From positions 62,501-126,500 of the forward strand of contig NZ_JAAGSC010000023.1 of the NCBI RefSeq assembly GCF_010499265.1: a stretch of DNA of 64,000 nt, in the 5' to 3' direction. The position numbers and the translations under genes were made by a program. This document shows, piece after piece, positions 17,660 through 26,146 of the stretch (position 1 is its first letter; every line of letters starts with the position of its first letter). Under the pieces are notes generated by a model. It was not told where the DNA came from and did not search any database. It saw nothing but the letters and a program-made list of their open reading frames with translations. The stretch comes from Wenzhouxiangella limi. Lineage in GTDB: Bacteria; Pseudomonadota; Gammaproteobacteria; Xanthomonadales; Wenzhouxiangellaceae.

Positions 17660-17690
17660 TTGGAACCGGACGACCCTCAGCCGCTAAAAT
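17660..17690 (+). promoter_or_regulatory. candidate pyrE promoter, probable leaderless transcript
   Basis: TAAAAT (17685-17690) is a good -10; TTGGAA (17660-17665) is a possible -35 at a long 19-nt spacing. A start site 7-8 nt after the -10 would fall on the A of the pyrE ATG at 17698. No Shine-Dalgarno precedes that ATG. Confidence 0.45.
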
Positions 17691-17697
17691 GCAAGCC

Positions 17698-18339
17698 ATG
17701 TTGGCTCCCTGGACACGACAATTTCTCGAGCTGGCGCTGGAACACCGGGCGCTGCGATTCGGGCAATTCACCCTCAAATCGGGGCGCATCAGCCCGTACT
17801 TCTTCAACGCCGGTGCCTTCTGTGACGGGCGCAGCCTGCATCTCCTGGCACAGTGTTACGCCGACGCCATTGTCGCCAGCGAGATCGAGTTCGACGTCGT
17901 ATTCGGACCTGCCTACAAGGGCATTCCCTTAGCGGCAACGGTCGCCGATCAACTCTACCGCAGCCATGGCATCAATCCCGGTTTCGCCTACAATCGCAAG
18001 GAAGCCAAGGATCACGGCGAGGGCGGACTGACCGTCGGAGCCCCTTTGCGCGGTCGGGTACTGCTGGTCGATGACGTCATTTCTGCCGGCACCGCGATCG
18101 CCGAATCACTGGCGCTCATCCGGTCGGCCGGCGCGCAGCCGGTAGCCGTTGCCGTGGCGCTGGATCGACAGGAACGCGGCATCGATGCCCGCTCTGCCGT
18201 TCAGACACTTCGCGATGACGGACTGAAGATCATCCACCTGGCCAGCCTGAACGACCTGGTGGCCTGGCTGGAAGACCGCGACTCGGATACTGGGAGGCTG
18301 GGGCAAATGATCGAATACCGCAGGCAGTTCGGAGCCTGA
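17698..18339 (+). CDS. pyrE: orotate phosphoribosyltransferase
   Basis: Joins orotate to PRPP, giving OMP, the fifth step of pyrimidine synthesis. With ATG at 17698 the protein is 213 residues, exactly the E. coli length, and the N-terminus aligns (RQFLELAL, then FTLKSGRISPYFFNAG). The PRPP loop VLLVDDVISAGTA spans 121-133 with the acidic pair D125-D126. An ATG three codons earlier (17689) overlaps the -10 box and is less likely. pyrF, which acts next, is at 25176. Confidence 0.95.
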   Translation: MLAPWTRQFLELALEHRALRFGQFTLKSGRISPYFFNAGAFCDGRSLHLLAQCYADAIVASEIEFDVVFGPAYKGIPLAATVADQLYRSHGINPGFAYNRKEAKDHGEGGLTVGAPLRGRVLLVDDVISAGTAIAESLALIRSAGAQPVAVAVALDRQERGIDARSAVQTLRDDGLKIIHLASLNDLVAWLEDRDSDTGRLGQMIEYRRQFGA

Positions 18340-18963
18340 ATGCTCGCTTCATGCCGCACAACGCTCGCGCTCGGATTGCTTGCTCTGAGCCTGACGGCGC
18401 AGGCGCAGACGGTCTACCGCTGGACCGACGATGAAGGCCTGACCCATTACGGTCACGCCGTGCCGGCCGAATATCGCGCCCGCGGCTATGAACGCCTGGG
18501 TCCGGACGGCCGCGTGCTGGAGCGGATCGCGCCGGAGATGACGCCCGAAGAGCGCGCCGAGAAAGCGACCCGCGAGGCACTGCAGGCGCGACTTGAGCTG
18601 GAGCAGGAAAACGAGGCCGCTCGCGATCGCCTGCTGCGAGCGGCATACCGCAGCGAGCAGGACCTCCAGGAAAACCTCGACTGGCGTATTCACGGACTGG
18701 ATACCCAGCAGACTGCGCTGGAAGCGTCTCTCGCCCATTCCCGCCAGCGCTTCGAAGACCTGGTCGCGCGCGCAGCTTCGCTGAATCGTCAGGATGAGAA
18801 GGTGCCCGACGAACTGGACGAGTCCATCGAAGCGGCCCGTGAGGAAATCCGGCGTCTCAACGACGCCATCCGTGACATCGAATCCCGCAAGGCCGAAACC
18901 CGCGCGCGTTTTGAGGCAGACCTTGAACGCTACCGGGCACTGACCCGCGATCCATCGCGATGA
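18340..18963 (+). CDS. DUF4124 domain protein, secreted, coiled coil
   Basis: 207 residues. Signal peptide ends near AQAQ (residue 23); YRWTDDEGLTHYG just after it is the DUF4124 signature. From about residue 68 on the sequence is one long charged helix, probably coiled coil. The ATG directly follows the pyrE TGA, and the stop overlaps the next gene in ATGA, so the three are likely one transcript. DUF4124 proteins are common in gammaproteobacteria and have no firm function; a periplasmic structural or binding role is conceivable. Confidence 0.8.
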   Translation: MLASCRTTLALGLLALSLTAQAQTVYRWTDDEGLTHYGHAVPAEYRARGYERLGPDGRVLERIAPEMTPEERAEKATREALQARLELEQENEAARDRLLRAAYRSEQDLQENLDWRIHGLDTQQTALEASLAHSRQRFEDLVARAASLNRQDEKVPDELDESIEAAREEIRRLNDAIRDIESRKAETRARFEADLERYRALTRDPSR

Positions 18964-19733
18964 GCAGCGACGGGATGTTCACGCGCTGCCCGGCCTGCGA
19001 AGCCACTTACGAACTGCAGGTCCAGGAACTGGTCGAGGCCGCCGGTGTGGTTCGCTGCAGCAACTGCGGCAAAACCTTTAACTCGCTCGCCTTTCTGTTC
19101 GCGCAACGACCCGAACAAGACCGGTCGCCCCTGCGAGGTGGCGGCATGCCACCGCTGCTCGGTCACCGGGTTTTCCTGCAGCAAGAAATTCCCGGGCTGG
19201 ATGACTCGCCAGTCCCACCGGCGAGGCCGAAACTGGCGTCCGATGGTGAAGACGAAGTTGTGCCCCCTGACGACTTCGCCGCTGCAAGCACTCCATCCCG
19301 GTCGGGCCCATGGGTAACCGCCGCCGCCGCTCTTTTGCTTGTGCTGGCGGCTCAATTGATCTGGCTGATCGATCTGCCGGCGCAACTATCGCCGGTCGAA
19401 AGCCAAGGCCCGATGGCGCCCCAGGACGCCATAACGCTGGTTGCGCGCGATCTTCATCCGCATCCATCGCTGGCAGATGCCGTCATCATCAGCGCTACCC
19501 TGCGCAACCGCATCGCCTCGTCGATCGCACTTCCGATCCTCGAGGTCAGGCTCTACGACACCAGCAACCAGGTGCTCGGCGCGCGACGCTTCAAGCCGGC
19601 CGAGTATCTGCCGGCGGCGCGCCGGGAAGACAGGCGGCTGCCGCCGGGACGGGACCTGCCGATCATTCTCGAAGTGCTGGTCACCGGGTCGATGCCGGCC
19701 GGCTTCGAATTTCGGTACTTGCGGGACACCTGA
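18960..19733 (+). CDS. zinc-ribbon plus DUF3426 membrane protein
   Basis: 257 residues. An MJ0042-type zinc ribbon opens the protein: CPAC at 10-13 and CSNC at 33-36. A disordered acidic segment leads to one membrane helix (about 118-141), then a periplasmic DUF3426 beta domain ending FEFRYL. In many proteobacteria this gene lies between prmA and dusB/fis, and here fis follows after 100 nt, so the position is conserved although prmA and dusB are missing. Function unknown. Confidence 0.88.
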   Translation: MSSDGMFTRCPACEATYELQVQELVEAAGVVRCSNCGKTFNSLAFLFAQRPEQDRSPLRGGGMPPLLGHRVFLQQEIPGLDDSPVPPARPKLASDGEDEVVPPDDFAAASTPSRSGPWVTAAAALLLVLAAQLIWLIDLPAQLSPVESQGPMAPQDAITLVARDLHPHPSLADAVIISATLRNRIASSIALPILEVRLYDTSNQVLGARRFKPAEYLPAARREDRRLPPGRDLPIILEVLVTGSMPAGFEFRYLRDT

Positions 19734-19833
19734 ATCGGCGGCCATCGGGTGCCAGACCCGGCTTGCCGATGTGCTATCGTTATTGGTCTTTGACTGCGCC
19801 GGCGAAGCGCAGGAAGCAAGTTTCGAGGGCGAC

Positions 19834-20094
19834 ATGGGAAAACTCAACGGCTCCGGGACCTGTCTGCACGAATTCGTGCGCCAGACGGTCGAGCAGTATC
19901 TCAACGACATGGGCGAAACGCCCCCCGACAATCTCTACGAAGTGCTGATCACCGAGGTTGAGCGCCCGCTGATCGAGGCGGTCCTGAGCCGCACGGGGGG
20001 CAATCAGTCACGCAGCGCGGAGATCCTGGGCATTACGCGCGCCACCTTGCGCAACCGCATTCAGCGCTACCAGATCGACCCGCAGTCCCGATGA
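19834..20094 (+). CDS. fis: DNA-binding protein Fis
   Basis: 86 residues, slightly shorter than E. coli Fis (98) at the N-terminus. The C-terminal helix-turn-helix is clear: GGNQSRSAEILGITRATLRNR, the most conserved part of Fis. Fis bends DNA, organises the nucleoid and regulates growth-rate dependent genes. Its stop overlaps the purH start (ATGA), so a nucleoid protein and a purine enzyme are translationally coupled. This fis-purH order is known from pseudomonads. I took ATG at 19834 because it begins the conserved part; upstream codons lack Fis similarity. Confidence 0.92.
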   Translation: MGKLNGSGTCLHEFVRQTVEQYLNDMGETPPDNLYEVLITEVERPLIEAVLSRTGGNQSRSAEILGITRATLRNRIQRYQIDPQSR

Positions 20095-21632
20095 CCGCCA
20101 AGCGCACCGCGCTGCTGAGCGTGTCGGACAAGACCGGCATCGCGGAACTGGCCTGCGCCCTGGCTGAAAACGGCTGGCGTCTCCTGTCGACCGGCGGCAC
20201 AGCCCGAACACTCAGCTTAGCCGGGATCCCGGTCATTGAAGTCTCGAGCCAGACCGGCTTCCCGGAGATCATGGACGGGCGGGTCAAGACCCTGCATCCG
20301 ATGATTCACGGGGGCCTGCTGGGTCGACGCGGCACCGATGATGCGATCATGGCCGAACACGGCATCGACGCGATCGATTTGCTGGTCGTCAATCTCTACC
20401 CGTTCGCCCAGACCGCGGCGCGACCCGACTGTACGGTGGACGAAGCCATCGAGCAGATCGATGTCGGCGGCCCGGCGATGTTGCGAGCCGCAGCCAAGAA
20501 TCACGCCAGCGTCTGCGTGCTGTGCGATCCGGCCGACTATGCAACTACCATCGGCGATCTGCCCGATCTACCCGACGCCGGGCGGCGTCGGGCGCTCGCG
20601 GTCAAGGCTTTTGCACACACCGCCGCCTACGACTCCCAGATCAGCCAGTGGCTGGCCGCGCAGGCACAAACCGGCGGGCTGCCGCCGCTGCTGAATCTGC
20701 ACCTGGAACAGGATCAAACGCTGCGCTATGGCGAGAACCCGCACCAGGCAGCCAGCCTGTTTCGCGAGCGCGGCGCTGCCGCCGCCGGTCTGGCCGGCGC
20801 CCAGCCGCTGCAGGGCAAGGCGATGTCCTACAACAATCTTCTCGACGCCGACGCGGCCTGGCGGGCAATTTCGACGCTGGGGGTCGAACAGCCGGCCTGC
20901 GTCATCGTCAAGCACGGCAACCCCTGCGGCGCAGCCCTCGGCGACGACCTTGAGATCGCCTACGACCGGGCGCTGGCCTGCGATCCGACCTCGGCCTTCG
21001 GCGGCATCATTGCCTTCAACCGCGAACTGGACGAGACGGTGGCGCGGCGTGTGATCGAGCGCTTCGTCGAAGTCGTGCTGGCACCGGCAGCAAGTTCGGC
21101 AGCCAAAGCAGTATTCCAGAGCAAACCCAACCTACGCCTTCTGGCGCCGCAGCCGGCCACACCCGCCAGCCTGGAAATCCGCGGCATCGACGGCGGCTGG
21201 CTGGTGCAGGAGACAGACCACGACGAGGCCGACGAATCGGCCTGGCGAGTCGCCACGCGCCGCCAGCCGACCGCCGAGGAAATGGCCGACCTGCGCTTTG
21301 CCTGGTCGGTGGCACGTACTGTCCGCTCCAACGCCATCGTCTACGCGCGTGATCAGGCGACCATCGGCATCGGTGCCGGGCAGATGAGCCGGGTCGACTC
21401 GGCCCGCATTGGCGCCTGGAAGGCGGCCGATGCCGGGCTGGAGCTGCGCGGCGGGGCGATGGCTTCGGATGCCTTTTTCCCATTTGCCGACAGCATTGAA
21501 ACCGCTGCAGAGCATGGCATACGCACGGTGATTCAACCCGGCGGTTCCATGCGCGACGCCGAGGTGATCGCCGCCTGCGATCATCACGACATCGCCATGA
21601 TTCTGACCGGGCGACGTCATTTCAAACACTGA
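20091..21632 (+). CDS. purH: bifunctional AICAR formyltransferase / IMP cyclohydrolase
   Basis: Last two steps of IMP synthesis in one 513-residue protein (E. coli 529). Residues 1-195 are the cyclohydrolase (SVSDKTGI, STGGTART, DGRVKTLHP); the remainder is the formyltransferase, with KHGNPCGAA carrying the catalytic Lys and His. FRERGAAAAGLAGA is a somewhat loose loop between domains. Coupled to fis upstream; purD follows after 62 nt. Confidence 0.97.
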   Translation: MTAKRTALLSVSDKTGIAELACALAENGWRLLSTGGTARTLSLAGIPVIEVSSQTGFPEIMDGRVKTLHPMIHGGLLGRRGTDDAIMAEHGIDAIDLLVVNLYPFAQTAARPDCTVDEAIEQIDVGGPAMLRAAAKNHASVCVLCDPADYATTIGDLPDLPDAGRRRALAVKAFAHTAAYDSQISQWLAAQAQTGGLPPLLNLHLEQDQTLRYGENPHQAASLFRERGAAAAGLAGAQPLQGKAMSYNNLLDADAAWRAISTLGVEQPACVIVKHGNPCGAALGDDLEIAYDRALACDPTSAFGGIIAFNRELDETVARRVIERFVEVVLAPAASSAAKAVFQSKPNLRLLAPQPATPASLEIRGIDGGWLVQETDHDEADESAWRVATRRQPTAEEMADLRFAWSVARTVRSNAIVYARDQATIGIGAGQMSRVDSARIGAWKAADAGLELRGGAMASDAFFPFADSIETAAEHGIRTVIQPGGSMRDAEVIAACDHHDIAMILTGRRHFKH

Positions 21633-21654
21633 GGTCGCCGGGTTTTCCGGGCGG

Positions 21655-21660
21655 TACAAT
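21655..21660 (+). promoter_or_regulatory. -10 box candidate upstream of purD
   Basis: TACAAT matches the sigma-70 -10 at five of six positions and ends 35 nt before the purD GTG. No convincing -35 is seen 16-18 nt upstream. The same TAnAAT box followed by C/G-rich sequence recurs before other genes here. Confidence 0.3.
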
Positions 21661-21694
21661 CGGACCTGGTCCATCTCAACGGCAGTACCTTCCC

Positions 21695-22981
21695 GTGAAA
21701 GTGCTGATCATCGGCGGCGGCGGCCGTGAACACGCCCTGGCTTGGAAAGCCTCGCAATCGCCGAGGGTTACCGAAGTGCTTGTCGCCCCCGGCAACGCCG
21801 GCACGGCCCTCGAGCCGGGGCTGCGCAACGTGCCCATTTCGGCCAACGACCTCGACGGACTGACCGCGCTGGCACGGCAGGAGAACGTGGCCCTGACCGT
21901 CGTCGGCCCGGAAGTCCCGCTGGCCGCCGGGGTGGTCGATCGTTTCCAATCCCAGGGGCTGAAGTGCTTCGGGCCCACCTCAAAAGCCGCGCAACTCGAG
22001 TCCTCCAAGGCCTTCGCCAAGGACTTCATGATCCGCCACGGCATCCCGACGGCCGCCCATCGGGTCGTTGATTCAGTCGATGAAGGTCTGCGCCAGGCAA
22101 TCAACATCGGATTCCCGGTGGTGCTCAAGGCCGACGGCCTGGCCGCGGGGAAGGGTGTGGTCATCGCAGAAACGGAAGACATGGCTCGCTCGACCCTGGA
22201 GGATATGCTCTCCGGCAACGCGTTCGGCTCAGCCGGCCGACGCGTGGTCATTGAGGAATTCCTGGTCGGAGAGGAAGCCAGCTTCATCGTGATTGCCGAC
22301 GGCGTTTCCGCCCTGCCGCTGGCCTCCAGCCAGGACCACAAGCGTCGTGACGAAGGCGATCGGGGGCCCAATACCGGCGGCATGGGTGCCTATTCACCGG
22401 CACCGGCGGTTGATTCGACCGTCCACGAACAAATCATGGAAAACATCATTGCACCGGCTCTGGCGGGGATGGAAAGCGATGGCTGTCGCTTCACCGGTTT
22501 TCTCTACGCCGGTGTCATGCTCACGCCGGCCGGGCCAAAGGTGCTCGAGTTCAATGTCCGTTTCGGCGACCCGGAGACCCAGCCCATCCTGCTGCGGCTG
22601 AAGTCCGACCTTGTTGAAACCCTCCTGGCTGTACTCGATGGCCGCATCGTTGATCTGGACCTCGAGTGGGACCCACGTCCGGCCGTGGGCATCGTCATGG
22701 CCGCCGGCGGATACCCTGGCAGCTATGCCAGCGGCAAGCCCATTACCGGTCTTGAGCTGCCGGCGCCGGAGGGCACCAAAGTGTTCCACGCCGGCACCCG
22801 CCTGAACGGCGAAACGGTGCTGACCAGCGGCGGCCGGGTGCTGTGCGTGACCGCGCTGGGGGAATCGGTCGCCCAGGCCCAGGCCCGGGCCCTGGAATGG
22901 ACCGCCCGCATCGGCTTCGAGGAAGCCTTTTATCGCGGCGACATCGGGTATCGCGCCATCAACCGGGAACGCACCGGGTAG
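21695..22981 (+). CDS. purD: phosphoribosylamine-glycine ligase
   Basis: ATP-grasp enzyme making GAR from phosphoribosylamine and glycine, second step of purine synthesis; 428 residues (E. coli 429). GTG start leads straight into VLIIGGGGREHALAWK, the family N-terminus. Later landmarks are KADGLAAGKGV, SQDHKRRDEGDRGPNTGGMG and the metal-binding EFNVRFGDPETQ. Followed after 2 nt by uvrD, so repair and purine genes are probably co-transcribed. Confidence 0.97.
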   Translation: MKVLIIGGGGREHALAWKASQSPRVTEVLVAPGNAGTALEPGLRNVPISANDLDGLTALARQENVALTVVGPEVPLAAGVVDRFQSQGLKCFGPTSKAAQLESSKAFAKDFMIRHGIPTAAHRVVDSVDEGLRQAINIGFPVVLKADGLAAGKGVVIAETEDMARSTLEDMLSGNAFGSAGRRVVIEEFLVGEEASFIVIADGVSALPLASSQDHKRRDEGDRGPNTGGMGAYSPAPAVDSTVHEQIMENIIAPALAGMESDGCRFTGFLYAGVMLTPAGPKVLEFNVRFGDPETQPILLRLKSDLVETLLAVLDGRIVDLDLEWDPRPAVGIVMAAGGYPGSYASGKPITGLELPAPEGTKVFHAGTRLNGETVLTSGGRVLCVTALGESVAQAQARALEWTARIGFEEAFYRGDIGYRAINRERTG

Positions 22982-22983
22982 GC

Positions 22984-25143
22984 ATGGACGTCTCCCATCT
23001 GCTCGACGAACTCAACGACGCCCAGCGGCAGGCGGTTACCGCGGAGGATGGTCATCTGCTCGTGCTGGCCGGCGCCGGGTCGGGCAAGACCCGGGTGCTG
23101 GTGCACCGGATCGCCTGGCTGATCCAGGTTCACCACGTCTCACCAATGAGCCTGATGGCCGTCACGTTCACCAACAAGGCGGCCGGCGAGATGCGCGGTC
23201 GCGTCGGACGGCTGCTCGACCTCCGCCCCGAAGGACTGTGGATCGGTACCTTCCACGGCATCTGCCATCGCTTGCTGAGAATGCATGCCGCCGAGGTGAA
23301 TCTACCGGATACTTTCCAGATTCTGGATTCCGAAGACCAGTATCGGCTGGTGCGGCGGGTCATCCGCGATCAGCAGATCGACGAAGGCGAGCATCCGCCG
23401 CGACAGGTGCAGGGCTTCATCAACCACCACAAGGACGAAGGCCGGCGGCCCGGACAGATCGAGCACTTTGATCAGGGGTTCCAGGCCCGGCAGGTCGAGA
23501 TCTACCAGCGCTACCAGGACTACTGCGAGCGCTCCGGGCTGGTCGATTTTGCCGAATTGCTGCTGCGCAGCGTCGAACTGTTGCGCGACAACCCGGAACG
23601 CAGAGCCCATTACCAGGCCCGCTTCGGCAACATCCTGATCGACGAATTCCAGGATACCAATACCCTGCAGTATGCGCTGGTACGGCTGCTGGCCGGCGAG
23701 CGTAATCACCTGTTCGTGGTCGGCGACGACGACCAGTCGATTTACGGCTGGCGCGGTGCCCGGGTGGAAAACGTGGCCCACTACAACCGCGATTTTCAAC
23801 CCGAACTGATCCGCCTGGAGCAGAACTATCGCTCCACCCGCACCATTCTCGAAGCGGCCAATCGGGTGATCGACCACAACGATGACCGCATGGGAAAGAA
23901 CCTGTGGACCGAAGGCGAGCAGGGCGAACCGATCCGGCGCTTCGCCGCCTTCAATGCCGAAGAGGAAGCCGAGTTCGTTATCGCCCGCATCCAGGACTGG
24001 ATCGCCCAGGGCGGCCGACCCTCGGACTGCGCGGTGCTGTATCGCTCCAACGCCCAGTCGCGCCTGTTTGAGCAAACGCTGCTGCGCGAGGACATCCCCT
24101 ACCGCGTCTACGGCGGCTTGCGCTTTTTCGAGCGCGCCGAGATCAAGGACGCGATGGCCTACCTGCGACTGCTGCACAACCCGCACGACGATACTGCTTT
24201 CGAGCGAGTGATCAACGTTCCGGCTCGCGGCATCGGCGAGCGCACGGTTGCTCGAATCCGGGACCACGCGCGGACCAATGGCCAGTCGCTGGCCCAGGCG
24301 GCCACCGAGCAGGTAGCCCAGGGCGGACTCAGCGCGCGCGCCGGTCACGCCGTGCGCAGTTTCCTGGCGCTGGTCGCTGATCTGACCGAGGCGTGTGGCT
24401 CGGCCAGTCTGGCCGGGGCCGCCCGCGCCGTGGTTGAACGGACCGAACTCGTTGCCTGGTACCAGACCCGCGAGCCGGCTGATCGAGCCGAGGCCCGCGA
24501 GGAAAACCTCTCCGAACTGGTGCGCGCGGCCGACAGTTTCCAGCAGCCGTTCGAGGACGAGCAGGCCGGCTTAAGCCCCATGGCTTCGTTCCTGTCGCAG
24601 GCCGCGCTGGAGGCTGGCGAACACCAGGCCGAACGCTGGGAAGACTGCGTTCAGCTCATGACCCTCCACTCCGCCAAGGGTCTGGAGTTTCCGCTGGTGT
24701 TCATGGCCGGCATGGAAGAGGGTCTGTTCCCCCACCAGAAATCGATCGAAGAACCCGGACGACTGGCCGAAGAACGACGGCTTTGCTACGTGGGCATGAC
24801 CCGGGCGATGCAGCGTCTGTACATTACCCACGCCGAATCGCGCCAGACCTACGGTCAGACCAGCTTTTCGCGTCCCTCGCGGTTCGTCGCCGAAATCCCC
24901 GAACCGCTGATCGAGTCCATTCGCTCCGGCTTCCGGGTCACCCCGGCCGCTAGCGGCCGCGAGGCGCCCCCGGATACCGGCGGACTTGCGCTGGGTGCCT
25001 CAGTGCGCCACAGCCGCTTCGGGTCCGGCACAGTGGTCAGCCTGGAAGGCCAGGGGCCGAACGCACGAATCCAGGTCAATTTCGAAGACGCCGGCAGCAA
25101 GTGGCTGGTGCTCGCCTACGCCAACCTCGAGCGGATCGGCTGA
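22984..25143 (+). CDS. uvrD: DNA helicase II
   Basis: Superfamily 1A 3'-5' helicase for nucleotide excision and mismatch repair; 719 residues (E. coli 720). MDVSHLLDELNDAQRQAV aligns with the E. coli N-terminus, which fixes the start at 22984. Walker A GAGSGKT (31-37), Walker B LIDEFQDTN, motif III GDDDQSIYGWRGA and motif V LMTLHSAKGLEFP are intact. The C-terminal about 70 residues form the Tudor-like end (GASVRHSRFGSGTVV) that binds RNA polymerase in E. coli. Confidence 0.97.
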   Translation: MDVSHLLDELNDAQRQAVTAEDGHLLVLAGAGSGKTRVLVHRIAWLIQVHHVSPMSLMAVTFTNKAAGEMRGRVGRLLDLRPEGLWIGTFHGICHRLLRMHAAEVNLPDTFQILDSEDQYRLVRRVIRDQQIDEGEHPPRQVQGFINHHKDEGRRPGQIEHFDQGFQARQVEIYQRYQDYCERSGLVDFAELLLRSVELLRDNPERRAHYQARFGNILIDEFQDTNTLQYALVRLLAGERNHLFVVGDDDQSIYGWRGARVENVAHYNRDFQPELIRLEQNYRSTRTILEAANRVIDHNDDRMGKNLWTEGEQGEPIRRFAAFNAEEEAEFVIARIQDWIAQGGRPSDCAVLYRSNAQSRLFEQTLLREDIPYRVYGGLRFFERAEIKDAMAYLRLLHNPHDDTAFERVINVPARGIGERTVARIRDHARTNGQSLAQAATEQVAQGGLSARAGHAVRSFLALVADLTEACGSASLAGAARAVVERTELVAWYQTREPADRAEAREENLSELVRAADSFQQPFEDEQAGLSPMASFLSQAALEAGEHQAERWEDCVQLMTLHSAKGLEFPLVFMAGMEEGLFPHQKSIEEPGRLAEERRLCYVGMTRAMQRLYITHAESRQTYGQTSFSRPSRFVAEIPEPLIESIRSGFRVTPAASGREAPPDTGGLALGASVRHSRFGSGTVVSLEGQGPNARIQVNFEDAGSKWLVLAYANLERIG

Positions 25144-25175
25144 TCCCCGGCCGGCGACCAAACGGACACGCAGCG

Positions 25176-25901
25176 ATGAAACAGAACAACTGGCGAAAGG
25201 ATATTCCCGAACGTGAACGCCTGATTTTTGCCCTGGACGTCCCCGAGCCTGATCAGGCGATGGAGCTGGTGGACGACCTGGGTGATTCGGTCGTGTTCTA
25301 CAAGCTCGGCCTGGAGTTGTTTCTGAGCGGCGCTTACTTCGAGCTGGCCTCGGAGTTGAAGCGGCGCGGGAAAAGGATTTTTGCCGACCTCAAACTATTC
25401 GACATCCCCGCCACGGTTGGTCGCGCGGTTGCCCAGCTGGCCCGACACGAGGTGGATTTCCTGACCGTGCACGGCAACGATGCGATGCTGCAGGCCGCGG
25501 TCGACCAGCGCGGGAAGACCGCCATCCTCGCCGTCACGGCGCTGACCAGCCTGGATCGCGGGGATCTTGACGACCTGGGCTTCGACTGCGATATCGAGGC
25601 ACTGGTGCTCTCGCGCGCCCGGCGGGCGCTGGCGATCGGCTGCGCCGGTGTCATTTCTTCGGGTCTGGAGGCGGCCGCGCTGCGGCAACAGGTCGATCCC
25701 GCGCTGGTCGTGGTCTGCCCCGGCATCCGACCGGTTGACAACGACGGTGGCGACCAGAAACGGACGTTGTCGGTCCGGCAGGCCTTTGCGGCCGGGGCCG
25801 ACTACATCGTGGTGGGCCGACCCATCCGCGATGCCGGCGACCCCCGGGCGGCAGCCGAAAAGATTCAGGCGCAGATTAAGCGATTTTTCAGTGCTTTATG
25901 A
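25176..25901 (+). CDS. pyrF: orotidine 5'-phosphate decarboxylase
   Basis: Decarboxylates OMP to UMP, the last step of pyrimidine synthesis; 241 residues. The catalytic D-x-K-x-x-D reads DLKLFDIP, with LIFALDVPEPDQA at the N-terminus and VCPGIRPVDNDGGDQKR and DYIVVGRPI near the C-terminus (phosphate site). ATG at 25176 gives a usual length. It lies 32 nt after uvrD. The C-terminal codons run into the AT-rich region that precedes plsB. Confidence 0.95.
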   Translation: MKQNNWRKDIPERERLIFALDVPEPDQAMELVDDLGDSVVFYKLGLELFLSGAYFELASELKRRGKRIFADLKLFDIPATVGRAVAQLARHEVDFLTVHGNDAMLQAAVDQRGKTAILAVTALTSLDRGDLDDLGFDCDIEALVLSRARRALAIGCAGVISSGLEAAALRQQVDPALVVVCPGIRPVDNDGGDQKRTLSVRQAFAAGADYIVVGRPIRDAGDPRAAAEKIQAQIKRFFSAL

Positions 25902-25906
25902 TTTTT

Positions 25907-25924
25907 TTATCAGGCGCTTGATAA
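25907..25924. promoter_or_regulatory. 18-bp near-perfect palindrome, operator-like
   Basis: TTATCAGGC / GCTTGATAA pairs at 8 of 9 positions. It overlaps the -35 of the promoter at 25918-25946, the position expected of a repressor site. No regulator can be named from it. Confidence 0.4.
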
Positions 25925-25946
25925 GAAGAAAGTTTTAACGTACTAT
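25918..25946 (+). promoter_or_regulatory. candidate sigma-70 promoter after pyrF
   Basis: TTGATA (25918-25923, 5/6) and TACTAT (25941-25946, 4/6) are separated by exactly 17 nt in an AT-rich stretch unlike the surrounding high-GC DNA. Predicted start near 25953. The transcript would meet the intrinsic terminator at 26045-26075 before reaching plsB. Confidence 0.55.
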
Positions 25947-25952
25947 TTGACC

Positions 25953-26075
25953 TGAGGATTACTTCGCACTGTAACTCTCGCTCAACAATCAACAAGGGGT
26001 CGAAAGTTTCGGCATTCGCCCCACTACCGGTACAGGCCGGATCCGGGCGCCTCGTTTTCGAAGCGCCCTTTTTTT
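25953..26075 (+). ncRNA. candidate small RNA or attenuated leader upstream of plsB
   Basis: About 123 nt from the promoter-predicted start to the end of the terminator U-run. It contains no reading frame with a ribosome site, and has several possible hairpins: GGGG (25996-25999) with CCCC (26019-26022) enclosing the palindrome CGAAAGTTTCG, CCGG/CCGG near 26027-26040, and the terminator. It could be a stand-alone small RNA or a leader controlling read-through into plsB. Not matched to any family I know. Position and structure are seen; function is inference. Confidence 0.4.
26045..26075 (+). terminator. intrinsic terminator
   Basis: GGGCGC (26045-26050) pairs with GCGCCC (26063-26068); an inner TCG/CGA pair closes a TTTT loop, and seven T follow. 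This is the clearest rho-independent terminator in the window. It lies 71 nt before the plsB start. Confidence 0.85.
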
Positions 26076-26111
26076 GTCCGCGACAAGGCGGGCTGGCCAA
26101 ACGGCCGATGA

Positions 26112-26117
26112 TAGAAT
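26112..26117 (+). promoter_or_regulatory. -10 box candidate for plsB
   Basis: TAGAAT, five of six consensus positions, 30 nt before the plsB ATG and downstream of the terminator, which would give plsB its own promoter. No good -35 found. Confidence 0.35.
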
Positions 26118-26146
26118 CCGGAGTCTTTTTCAAGCAAACCTTTGCC

